In this document: positions 7,485 to 14,208 of the stretch, piece by piece | Layout of the letters: each line of letters opens with the position of its first letter | Numbering within the stretch: the stretch's first letter is position 1 | Source of the DNA: Gaiella occulta | Lineage (GTDB): Bacteria > Actinomycetota > Thermoleophilia > Gaiellales > Gaiellaceae | Direction: 5' to 3' | Assembly (NCBI RefSeq): GCF_003351045.1 | Contig: NZ_QQZY01000004.1 | Location: 1 to 64,000 of the forward strand | DNA: 64,000 bases | Notes under the pieces: model-generated | The model's database searches: none | Told to the model about the DNA's origin: nothing | Seen by the model: the letters and a program-made list of their open reading frames with translations, nothing else | Translations under genes and position numbers: made by a program

Positions 7485-8500
7485 GCGCCAGGATCGTCCG
7501 TTTCGGCCCCGGCGCGCTCGCACGGCTGCCGGAGGTGCTGGCCGAGGTCGGGGTAGAGCGGCCGCTTCTCGTCACGACGCTCCGCGGGGCGCGCTCCGCG
7601 GGCGCCCTCGCCCGCGCCGGCCTCTTCGACGGCGTCCGCCCCCATGTCCCGCTCGAGACCGTGCACGCCGCCGCCGCGGCGGCGCGGCGCGCGCGGGCGG
7701 ACGGCATCGTCGCGCTCGGCGGCGGCAGCGCGATCGACACCGCCAAGGCGGCGGCGGTCGAGCTCCTCGACGAGGTCGAGCCGAGGATCGTCGTCGTGCC
7801 GACGACGTACGCCGGCGCCGAGTGGACGCCGTACTTCGGGATGCTCCTCGAGCCCGGCCGCAAGGGCGGCGGCGCCGACGCGCGGGTTCGTCCCGTCGCG
7901 GCCGTGTACGACCCGCTGCTCACGCTCGAGCTGCCGCCGGGCGACACGGTCGGCACGGCCATGAACGCTCTCGCACACTGCGCCGAGGCGTACTACCACC
8001 CGCGGTCGGGCCCCGAGGCTGCCGGACGCGCCGACGCGGGCGCCGCCGCGATCGCCCGCGCGCTTCCCGCGGTCGTCGAGGAGCCGCGCTCGCTCGCCGA
8101 GCGCACGCGCCTGCTCGAAGGCGCGATGCATGCCGCGATCGCGCTCGACGAGTCCGGCCTCTGCCTCGGGCATGCGATGGCGCAGGCCCTCGGCGGCCGC
8201 TACGGGCTTGCCCAGGGAACGGCGAACGCGCTCTGCCTGCCGGCGGCGCTGCGCTTCAACGCCGAGGCCGTTCCCGCTGCCGTCGCCCGCTTCGGCCGGG
8301 CGCTCGCGGCCGACGACGCGGCCGCCGGCGTCGAGCAGCTCGCGCGGCTCGGCGGCTTCGGGCGGCTGCGCGACCAGGGCGTCCCGGCCGGCGACCTGCC
8401 GGCGGTCGCCGAGGAGATCGCCGCCCGGCCGGGGGCGCGCGCGAACCCGAAGCCCGCGTCCGCCGCTCAGATCGCGGAGCTGCTGCGCGCCGTCTGGTAG
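7481..8500 (+). CDS. Iron-containing alcohol dehydrogenase, maleylacetate-reductase-like
   Basis: 339 residues. The G-G-G-S-A-I-D-T-A-K-A loop (about 79-89) binds the dinucleotide, P-T-T-Y-A-G-A-E-W-T follows, and G-T-A-M-N-A-L-A-H-C-A-E-A is the maleylacetate-reductase version of the metal/substrate region. The later G-H-A-M-A-Q-A-L-G-G segment matches the second ligand region. Maleylacetate reductases catalyse the last step of chloro- and hydroxy-aromatic degradation to 3-oxoadipate using NAD(P)H. No ring-cleavage dioxygenase is nearby, so the substrate is uncertain. It starts at ATG 7481, overlapping the LysR stop, and is probably controlled by that regulator. Confidence 0.8.
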   Translation: MSARIVRFGPGALARLPEVLAEVGVERPLLVTTLRGARSAGALARAGLFDGVRPHVPLETVHAAAAAARRARADGIVALGGGSAIDTAKAAAVELLDEVEPRIVVVPTTYAGAEWTPYFGMLLEPGRKGGGADARVRPVAAVYDPLLTLELPPGDTVGTAMNALAHCAEAYYHPRSGPEAAGRADAGAAAIARALPAVVEEPRSLAERTRLLEGAMHAAIALDESGLCLGHAMAQALGGRYGLAQGTANALCLPAALRFNAEAVPAAVARFGRALAADDAAAGVEQLARLGGFGRLRDQGVPAGDLPAVAEEIAARPGARANPKPASAAQIAELLRAVW

Positions 8501-8507
8501 TGGGCGG

Positions 8508-8888
8508 CTACGTCGCGGCCTTGACGGCGCCGACGACCCGACGCAGGCTGACGACGCCGAGCACGTGCCCGTTGCCGTCGAGCACGGGGAGGTGGCGGAA
8601 GCCGTGCTCGAGCATCACCTGCGCGGCCTCCTCGACGTCGCTGTCCGACGTCGTCGTGACGGGATCCTCCGTCATCCACTGCCGCACTCGCGCCTCGCTC
8701 GAGTGGACGCGGGCGGCCATCGCCTTGAGCAGGTCGCGCTCGGTGAGGATCCCGATCAGCGTCCCGTGATCCTTCACGACGACGGCGCCGACGTTCTTCG
8801 CCGTCATGCGCTCCGCGACCTCGCCGAGCGTGTCCTCGGGCGCGACCTCGATGAAATCGGGGCGCATCACGTCGGCGATCCGCGGCAT
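8508..8888 (-). CDS. Two-CBS-domain protein
   Basis: 126 residues made almost entirely of a CBS pair (Bateman module). CBS1 spans about 4-62 (V-M-R-P-D, then G-I-L-T-E-R-D-L-L) and CBS2 about 68-122 (W-M-T-E-D-P-V, R-H-L-P-V-L-D, G-V-V-S-L-R). Such stand-alone modules bind adenine nucleotides or SAM and act as energy sensors for partner proteins. No partner is evident. It converges on the dehydrogenase gene with a 7-base gap. A -10 box TAGACT on the minus strand (8895-8900) sits 6 bases before the ATG, so the mRNA is probably leaderless. Confidence 0.9.
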   Translation of the reverse strand: MPRIADVMRPDFIEVAPEDTLGEVAERMTAKNVGAVVVKDHGTLIGILTERDLLKAMAARVHSSEARVRQWMTEDPVTTTSDSDVEEAAQVMLEHGFRHLPVLDGNGHVLGVVSLRRVVGAVKAAT

Positions 8889-8894
8889 CGCCCG

Positions 8895-8900
8895 AGTCTA
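8895..8900 (-). promoter_or_regulatory. -10 box TAGACT of the CBS gene
   Basis: On the minus strand TAGACT ends 6 bases before ATG 8888, with no leader or Shine-Dalgarno sequence. Confidence 0.5.
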
Positions 8901-8978
8901 GCGCAGCGCGAGGGAAAGGAGGCCGCGCGCTCCCTTCCGAGGATAAGCATGTGTAATGCAGATCATAAGGCAACCTGG

Positions 8979-8984
8979 TAGTAT
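8979..8984 (+). promoter_or_regulatory. -10 box TAGTAT of the flavoprotein/fumarase/ComA operon
   Basis: TAGTAT ends 7 bases before ATG 8992. Because the two other in-frame ATGs (8956 and 8983) lie in or before the box, 8992 is the favoured start. The region is AT-rich against its surroundings. Confidence 0.5.
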
Positions 8985-8991
8985 GGCCGGA

Positions 8992-10197
8992 ATGCAGCCT
9001 GCGGGGCCCTTCGACGTGCTCGTGATCGGCAGCGGGGCCTCCGGCCTCGCCGCCGCCGTCTCCGCCGAGCGCGCGGGAGCGCGCGTCGCGCTCGCGACGA
9101 AGGGCTCGCTCCAGGCCAACAACTCGTCGAAGGCGCAGGGAGGGATCCAGGCCGCGCTGGGCGAGGACGACTCGCCGGCCCTTCACGCCGACGACATCAT
9201 GCGCTCCTCGCACGGCACGGCCGACCCGCGGCTCGTCGAGGTGCTCAGCGCCGAGGCGGCTTCGGCGATCCACTGGCTCGAGGAGCTCGGCTGCGTGTTC
9301 AACCGCGAGAACGGCGGCTACCGGCTCGCCCGCTGCGGCGGCGCCTCCCGCCGGCGGCTGCTCCAGGTCGGCGACCGTACCGGGCACGCGATCACGAAGG
9401 CGCTGCGTGACGCCTTCGAGGCCGGCTCCGGCCTCGCCTTCCCGCACCACGCGCTCGTGGATCTGGCGGCCGCGGAGAACGGCTGGAGCGCGAGCTTTCG
9501 CACGGGAGGCGGTGACCGGATCCGGTTGGCGGCCGGCACGGTCGTGCTGGCCGCCGGCGGGCGCTGCTTCGCCGAGGCGGCGAAGCGCGGCGAGCTGTCG
9601 ACGAACCATCCGAACGCGACCGGCGAGGTGACGAGGATCGCCCTCGACCTCGGCGTCGAGGCCCGCGATCTCGACGCCCTCCAGTACCACCCGAACGGCG
9701 GCGCCTGGCCGCGGACGATGCAGGGCTACTCGATTCCCGAGACGACGCGCGCCTACGGCGCCGTGCTCGTCAACGCGGACGGCGAGGAGTTCACCGACTC
9801 GCTCGGGCCGCGAGACGTCGTCTCGCAGGCGATCTTCGACGAGGTCGCCGCCGGCCGCGGCGTCGAGACCGAGGACGGCCGGCCGGCCGTCTACCTCGAC
9901 ACGACGAGGATCGCGAAGGCCGATGCCGAGATCTCGCTGCCGTACATGCTGCGCCGCTACCGCGGCGCCGGCATCGACCCGCTCGAGGAGAGGCTTCTGA
10001 CCTACCCCGTCCTCCACTACCAGAACGGCGGCCTCGTCATCGACGAGGACGCCGAGACCACGCTCGAGGGGCTGTACGCCTGCGGCGAGATCGCCGGCGG
10101 CACCCACGGGCGCAACCGCATGATGGGCAACTCGCTGCTGGAGTGCGTCGTCTTCGGACGGCGTGCCGGCCGCGCGGCCTCGGAGAAAGCGAGCTGA
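8992..10197 (+). CDS. Short FAD-dependent fumarate-reductase/aspartate-oxidase-like flavoprotein
   Basis: 401 residues from ATG 8992, first gene of the operon. FAD site: V-I-G-S-G-A-S-G (11-18) and N-N-S-S-K-A-Q-G-G (43-51). The family catalytic set is present: H233 in Q-Y-H-P-N-G, R253 in E-T-T-R-A-Y-G, H342 in H-Y-Q-N-G-G-L, and R376 in the N-R-M-M-G-N-S-L-L-E segment. It should therefore interconvert a succinate/fumarate-like pair or a close analogue. Two oddities: the normal R-G-E-G reads R-A-Y-G, and the protein stops right after the FAD/capping core, about 130-180 residues shorter than NadB or SdhA, lacking the C-terminal helical domain. Its stop overlaps the next ATG (TGATG). NadB is the main alternative, but no nadA or nadC is near. 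Confidence 0.8.
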   Translation: MQPAGPFDVLVIGSGASGLAAAVSAERAGARVALATKGSLQANNSSKAQGGIQAALGEDDSPALHADDIMRSSHGTADPRLVEVLSAEAASAIHWLEELGCVFNRENGGYRLARCGGASRRRLLQVGDRTGHAITKALRDAFEAGSGLAFPHHALVDLAAAENGWSASFRTGGGDRIRLAAGTVVLAAGGRCFAEAAKRGELSTNHPNATGEVTRIALDLGVEARDLDALQYHPNGGAWPRTMQGYSIPETTRAYGAVLVNADGEEFTDSLGPRDVVSQAIFDEVAAGRGVETEDGRPAVYLDTTRIAKADAEISLPYMLRRYRGAGIDPLEERLLTYPVLHYQNGGLVIDEDAETTLEGLYACGEIAGGTHGRNRMMGNSLLECVVFGRRAGRAASEKAS

Positions 10198-11096
10198 TGA
10201 CGACGATCACGACGACCGACCTCGCAGGAGCCGTGGAGGACGTCGCGGCGCACCTGTACGTGTGGGCGCTGAAGGACATCCCGCAGGACCTGCGTGACGC
10301 GCTGGCCGCGGCCCGCGACCGCGAGACCTCGACGACGGGCATCCGCATCCTCGAGACGATCCACCGCAACGTGTCGATCGCGGACGAGCAGAAGAACCTC
10401 GTCTGCCAGGACACCGGCATCGCCGTCTACACCTGCCGCGTGGGCGAGCACTTCCCGCTCCATCCGGCGCGCATCTACGCGTCGCTCAAGGCGGGCACGG
10501 CGCGCGCGACCGTCGAGCATCCGCTGCGCTCGAACGCGGTGCACGTGCTCACCCGCGAGAACACGGGCCCCAACGTCGGGCACCGGCTGCCGATCGTGCA
10601 CTGGGAGTTCATCCCGGACTGGGACGGCCTCGACGTGAAGTGCGTGCCGAAGGGGTCGGGCTCCGAGAACATGAGCTTCCTGAAGATGTGCGTCCCGGCC
10701 GACGGGGTGAGCGGGATCAAGAAGTTCGTGCTCGAGTCGATCGTCGACGCGGGCGGCAAGCCGTGCCCGCCCGGCATCGTCGGCGTCGGCATCGGCGGCT
10801 CGGCCGACTACGCGATGTACCTCGCCAAGGAGGCGATCGCCCGCCCGGTCGGCACTCGCAACGCGGACCCGCTCGTGGCGCAGCTCGAGGACGAGCTGTA
10901 CGGCCTGCTCAACGAGACCGGCATCGGTCCCATGGGCCTCGGCGGCGACGTCACCGTGTTGCAGTGCCACATCGAGCACGCCGACACGCACATGACGCTC
11001 AACCCGGTGGCGGTCAACTACCAGTGCTGGGCGGCGCGGCGCGCCTCCGCGCACATCGCCGCCGACGGCAGCGTCGACTTCGACCGGGAGTTCTGA
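10197..11096 (+). CDS. Class I (Fe-S) fumarate hydratase, alpha subunit-like
   Basis: 299 residues from ATG 10197, the usual length for the alpha subunit of two-part class I fumarases and tartrate dehydratases. The three 4Fe-4S cysteines are in their proper motifs: C70 in V-C-Q-D-T-G, C190 in K-P-C-P-P-G followed by G-V-G-I-G-G, and C277 in N-Y-Q-C-W-A. These oxygen-sensitive enzymes hydrate or dehydrate C4 dicarboxylates reversibly. The gene starts inside the stop of the flavoprotein (TGATG) and ends overlapping the ATG of a 32-codon frame before the beta subunit. Substrate may be fumarate/malate or, given ComA downstream, a sulfonate analogue; sequence alone cannot decide. Confidence 0.9.
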   Translation: MTTITTTDLAGAVEDVAAHLYVWALKDIPQDLRDALAAARDRETSTTGIRILETIHRNVSIADEQKNLVCQDTGIAVYTCRVGEHFPLHPARIYASLKAGTARATVEHPLRSNAVHVLTRENTGPNVGHRLPIVHWEFIPDWDGLDVKCVPKGSGSENMSFLKMCVPADGVSGIKKFVLESIVDAGGKPCPPGIVGVGIGGSADYAMYLAKEAIARPVGTRNADPLVAQLEDELYGLLNETGIGPMGLGGDVTVLQCHIEHADTHMTLNPVAVNYQCWAARRASAHIAADGSVDFDREF

Positions 11097-11194
11097 TGGC
11101 TGACGCGACGACGTACCCGTACGAGCGCGAACGGCCGCCCTTGTGGCTCGGAGCCACGAAGTCGTTTGCATCCGGCAGCGAGGAGACGAGCTGA
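11096..11194 (+). CDS. Small ORF (32 aa) between fumarase alpha and beta
   Basis: Reads M-A-D-A-T-T-Y-P-Y-E-R-E-R-P-P-L-W-L-G. Its ATG overlaps the alpha-subunit stop (TGATG) and its stop overlaps the beta-subunit ATG (TGATG), so it fills the gap exactly. That is what a translated, coupled small gene would look like. I recognise no family. It is acidic/aromatic, has no cysteine and no membrane segment. It could be a small accessory peptide or only a relay carrying ribosomes from alpha to beta. Coding status is unproven. Confidence 0.5.
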   Translation: MADATTYPYERERPPLWLGATKSFASGSEETS

Positions 11195-11781
11195 TGGCTC
11201 ACCACGAAGTCACGTTCCCGATCACCGACCCGCACGAGATCCTGAAGCTGCGTGCTGGTGACGAGGTGACGGTGCAGGGGCACATCATCGGCATCCGCGA
11301 CCGCACCCAGATCCGCATCTTCGACCAGGGCGTCGAGCCGCCGATGGACCTCTCCGGCGCCTTCCTGCTCCATACCGCCCCGAACGTGCGCAAGGTGGCC
11401 GAGGGCAGGTACGAGAAGATCTGCATCGGCACGACGACGAGCGCGCGCATGGTGCGCTTCACCGAGGGGCTCGGCGCGCAGTACGGCGTCCGCGCGATCT
11501 GCGGCAAGGGCGGCTTCCCCGACGTGGCGATCGAGCCGATGCAGCGGCTCGGGATGGTCTACTTCGCGATCGTCGGCGGCGCCGCGGCGCTCGAGACGAC
11601 GCAGATCGAGGAGATCGAGGAGGTGCTCTGGGAAGAGCTCATGCCCGAGTGCCTGTGGAAGTTCCGCGTCAAGGACTTCGGCCCGCTCATCGTCGGCATC
11701 GACGCGCACGGCAACTCCCTCTACCACGACGTCCAGGCCCGCGCCCACGACAAGCTGAAGGAGCTCTATGCCCGGCTATGA
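11194..11781 (+). CDS. Class I fumarate hydratase, beta subunit-like
   Basis: 195 residues from ATG 11194 (M-A-H-H-E-V-T-F-P-I). This is the swivelling C-terminal domain of class I fumarases as a separate subunit. Visible: L-R-A-G-D-E-V-T-V-Q-G near the start, H-T-A-P-N-V, G-T-T-T-S-A-R-M-V-R-F (the family G-P-T-T-S-x-R-M substrate loop, with P replaced by T), then G-K-G-G-F. It completes the active site of the alpha subunit. An upstream in-frame ATG at 11143 lies inside the 32-codon frame and is less likely, since 11194 is coupled to that frame's stop. Confidence 0.9.
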   Translation: MAHHEVTFPITDPHEILKLRAGDEVTVQGHIIGIRDRTQIRIFDQGVEPPMDLSGAFLLHTAPNVRKVAEGRYEKICIGTTTSARMVRFTEGLGAQYGVRAICGKGGFPDVAIEPMQRLGMVYFAIVGGAAALETTQIEEIEEVLWEELMPECLWKFRVKDFGPLIVGIDAHGNSLYHDVQARAHDKLKELYARL

Positions 11782-11911
11782 AGCCTCGGACGGCCACTTC
11801 GACCCTGCCCGCGGCGGCACTGATGCGGCCCGCGCCCGCGCAAGCCGGCCCGGGAGCTCTCGTCGTCCTCGCCCGTCGTCGTCCGCGCCGGCCGTGAGGA
11901 GGGCAACATGA
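11768..11911 (+). CDS. Small ORF (47 aa) bridging fumarase beta and comA
   Basis: Starts at ATG 11768 inside the last codons of the beta subunit (another frame) and ends with a stop overlapping the comA ATG (ATGA at 11908-11911). It reads M-P-G-Y-E-A-S-D-G-H-F-D-P, then becomes Arg/Ser/Pro-rich and probably disordered. No family is recognised. A second frame starting at 11778 (ATGA overlap with the beta stop) ends at 11897 and looks less likely. As with the 32-codon frame, exact overlap with the next start suggests coupling, but coding is unproven. Confidence 0.35.
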   Translation: MPGYEASDGHFDPARGGTDAARARASRPGSSRRPRPSSSAPAVRRAT

Positions 11912-12702
11912 CCATCGGAGGCTTCGAGGACGGCTGGCTCGGCGTTCCGACCCGCCCCGGCAAGCCCCGCCAGAACGGACTCACGCACGTCATCGACAAG
12001 GGCCTCAACACCCGCGACATCGAGGGGATGTTCGACACGGCGGGAGCCTTCGTCGACATCGTCAAGCTCGGCTGGGGCACGAGCTACGTCACGAACAACC
12101 TCGAGAAGAAGATCGCGCTGTACCGGCACTTCCAGACGCCGGTCGTGTGCGGAGGCACGCTGTTCGAGGCGGTCTACGCGCGCGGCAAGATGGACGAGTT
12201 CAAGGCGTGGCTCGTCGAGCACCGCTTCGCGCACGTCGAGATCTCCGACGGCACGATCGACATCCCGCGCGACGAGAAGCTCGAGCTGATCCGCGACTTC
12301 GCCCGCGACTTCACGGTGCTCTCCGAGGTCGGCTCGAAGGACTCCGACGTCGTCTACGCGCCCTACCAGTGGGTCGAATGGATCAAGGAAGAGCTCGCGG
12401 CCGGCTCGTGGAAGGTGATCACCGAGGCCCGCGAGGGCGGCACGGCCGGCATCTTCCGCAAGGACGGCGACATGCGCACCGGCCTCATCGACGAGATCGC
12501 GCACGAGGTGCCGATCGACGACCTCATCTTCGAGGCGCCGACGAAGTCCTCGCAGGCGTGGTTCGTGAAGCAGTTCGGCCCCAACGTCAACCTCGGCAAC
12601 ATCCCGCCCGACGAGGTGATCCCGCTCGAGACGCTGCGGCTCGGCCTGCGCGGCGACACGCTGAAGGAGATCCTCGTCCCCGCGCCGGAGCCCTCGGCAT
12701 GA
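11908..12702 (+). CDS. comA: Phosphosulfolactate synthase (ComA family)
   Basis: 264 residues, the family's normal TIM-barrel length. ComA adds sulfite to phosphoenolpyruvate to give (2R)-phospho-3-sulfolactate, first step of coenzyme M synthesis in methanogens and of some bacterial sulfonate routes. Motifs seen: D-K-G (30-32), K53-L-G-W-G-T-S, E111-I-S-D-G, E173-A-R-E, F-E-A-P (208-211) and N-L-G-N-I (228-232), the positions expected for Mg and substrate binding. A good ribosome site (GAGGAG) precedes ATG 11908. No ComB phosphatase is visible nearby. Location after a fumarase and before TauE suggests a sulfonate pathway, discussed as a finding. Confidence 0.9.
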   Translation: MTIGGFEDGWLGVPTRPGKPRQNGLTHVIDKGLNTRDIEGMFDTAGAFVDIVKLGWGTSYVTNNLEKKIALYRHFQTPVVCGGTLFEAVYARGKMDEFKAWLVEHRFAHVEISDGTIDIPRDEKLELIRDFARDFTVLSEVGSKDSDVVYAPYQWVEWIKEELAAGSWKVITEAREGGTAGIFRKDGDMRTGLIDEIAHEVPIDDLIFEAPTKSSQAWFVKQFGPNVNLGNIPPDEVIPLETLRLGLRGDTLKEILVPAPEPSA

Positions 12703-12749
12703 GCCTGCCGCCCCGCCCGTCCGGTCACGTGTCCCGCAGGGAGAAGTGA
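12699..12749 (+). other. 16-codon bridging ORF between comA and the TauE gene
   Basis: ATG 12699 overlaps the comA stop (ATGA) and the TGA at 12747-12749 overlaps the GTG start of the exporter gene (GTGA). The peptide would be M-S-L-P-P-R-P-S-G-H-V-S-R-R-E-K. It is too short to call a gene; a role in termination-reinitiation coupling is possible. The exporter also has its own purine-rich ribosome site (about 12738-12744). Confidence 0.3.
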
Positions 12750-13654
12750 GCGTGGACTGGAAGCTGTCGCTTGCCGGGCTCCTCATCGGCCTGCTCGTCG
12801 GGATGACGGGGATGGGCGGCGGCTCGCTGATGACGCCGCTGCTCGTGCTCGTGTTCGGCTTCAAGCCGACGGTCGCAATCGGGACGGACATCCTGCACGG
12901 CGCCATCTTCAAGTCGTTCGGCGCCGTGCAGCACCGGCGGCTCGGCAACGTCAACCTGCGCCTCGCCCTGTGGATGCTGCTCGGCTCCGCGCCGCTGTCG
13001 CTCGTCGGGGTCATGGTGGCGACCTGGCTCAAGCACCACTACGGCGACGGCTTCGAGGCCGTCGCCAAGGAGATCCTCGGCGTCGCGCTCGTCCTCTGCG
13101 GGCTCGGCTTCCTCGCCAAGGCCTTCCTGCGCTCGCGCCCGCGGGGAGGCTCGTGGCGGATGAGCGTGCGCGACAAGCGCATCGCCTTCGTCACCGGCCT
13201 CGCCGGCGGCTTCGTCGTCGGGCTCACGTCCGTCGGCAGCGGCACCTTCTTCGGCCTCGTGATGATGCTCGTGTTCCCGCTCTCGGCGGCCGCCGTCGTC
13301 GGCACCGACATCTTCCATGCCGCCGCGCTGCTCTGGGTGGCCGGCGCGGGGCACATCGTGGCCGGGAACGTCGATCTCGGCGCGACGGGATGGCTGCTGA
13401 TCGGCTCGATCCCGGGAGTGCTGCTCGGCGGCCACTTCACCGTGCACCTCCCTGACCGTGTCCTGCGGGTCGCCCTTGCGACGACGCTCACGCTCGCGGG
13501 CGTGAAGCTCGTGGACTTCCCGGGAGCCGACATGGTGCTCCTGGCCGGCGTCGCAGCCGCGCTCGCGGGCGCGCTGCTCGCGCTCAGCGTGCGGCTCGGC
13601 CGGCGCGCCCGCCCGCTGCCGGTCGCCGACGCGGTGCCGTCGTCGGAGCCCTGA
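12746..13654 (+). CDS. TauE/SafE family sulfite/sulfonate transporter
   Basis: 302-residue membrane protein with about eight helices and the repeated family motif: G-M-T-G-M-G-G-G-S in the first half and G-L-T-S-V-G-S-G in the second. TauE/SafE proteins carry sulfite, sulfoacetate, 3-sulfolactate, taurine-derived sulfonates or other organic anions, often as exporters. Last gene of the flavoprotein/fumarase/ComA operon, translated from GTG 12746, whose bases overlap the stop of a 16-codon frame. The pairing with ComA supports a substrate that is either sulfite (input) or an organosulfonate (output). Confidence 0.88.
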   Translation: MSVDWKLSLAGLLIGLLVGMTGMGGGSLMTPLLVLVFGFKPTVAIGTDILHGAIFKSFGAVQHRRLGNVNLRLALWMLLGSAPLSLVGVMVATWLKHHYGDGFEAVAKEILGVALVLCGLGFLAKAFLRSRPRGGSWRMSVRDKRIAFVTGLAGGFVVGLTSVGSGTFFGLVMMLVFPLSAAAVVGTDIFHAAALLWVAGAGHIVAGNVDLGATGWLLIGSIPGVLLGGHFTVHLPDRVLRVALATTLTLAGVKLVDFPGADMVLLAGVAAALAGALLALSVRLGRRARPLPVADAVPSSEP

Positions 13655-13664
13655 GCCGCTACCG

Positions 13665-14153
13665 CTACGCGTTCTCGCCCGCGACCGGCGGCGGCAGCGG
13701 GCAGCTGACGAACTTCCGCCCGGTCAGCGCATAGCCGATCTTGTAGGCGCTGCAGCCGGCGCAGAAGCCGGTGACGGCGGCGAGGAGCGCGAGCGCGGCG
13801 ACGATGCTCCCGAGCACGGTGCCGGCCGTCGACCAGCCGGCGACGTGCGCGAGCGACGCGGCGGTGAGGAAGGCGAGCCCGACCATGTTCGCGAAGCGCG
13901 GCGGGCGGCTGTCCTCGAGCGGCCCTTCGCCGAGGCGCTGCTGCAGCACCTCGTAGTAGAAGACGCAGGCGAGGCACCAGCGCCGGCCGAGCGTGAGGCC
14001 GAGCGCGAGCTGCAGGGCGAGCAGCGCGAGCAGCCACCACGGCCCGACCGTGACCGCGGCGAGCGCGACGAGCCCGACGACGGCCTGGTTCACCCGCGGC
14101 GCTCGGGCGTCGATCACGGTGGTGTCCCGGTACGGATCCGCTCGTCGCTTCAC
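13665..14153 (-). CDS. DUF4395 membrane protein
   Basis: 162 residues beginning (GTG 14153) with a short cytosolic segment, then D-A-R-A-P-R-V-N-Q and four hydrophobic helices. Cysteines occur at W-C-L-A-C and F-C-A-G-C, the spacing that marks DUF4395 proteins, often found with thiosulfate sulfurtransferase or thioredoxin-like genes. The four cysteines suggest a redox or sulfur-handling role in the membrane, which would fit the neighbouring sulfonate operon it converges on (10-base gap). That link is inference; no function is established for the family. Confidence 0.75.
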   Translation of the reverse strand: MKRRADPYRDTTVIDARAPRVNQAVVGLVALAAVTVGPWWLLALLALQLALGLTLGRRWCLACVFYYEVLQQRLGEGPLEDSRPPRFANMVGLAFLTAASLAHVAGWSTAGTVLGSIVAALALLAAVTGFCAGCSAYKIGYALTGRKFVSCPLPPPVAGENA

Positions 14154-14193
14154 TTTGGGAAGTATGCCTGACGGCGAACCGGCCGTCGCAACC

Positions 14194-14199
14194 TAGAAT
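14194..14199 (+). promoter_or_regulatory. -10 box TAGAAT of the FlgD-Ig/ligase/PIG-L operon
   Basis: TAGAAT ends 9 bases before GTG 14209; no ribosome binding site is present between them. Confidence 0.5.
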
Positions 14200-14208
14200 C
14201 AGCCGGAC

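Noticed and set aside
4320-7523. One 1067-codon minus-strand protein fusing DUF354 with upstream sequence
   Set aside because: Only the last 340 codons (from ATG 5339) look like protein; the upstream part is antisense to the LysR gene and another frame of the ATPase gene.
11778-11897. Alternative small frame starting on the fumarase beta stop
   Set aside because: It stops 11 bases before comA and its sequence is low-complexity; the frame 11768-11911 overlaps the comA start exactly and is a better candidate.
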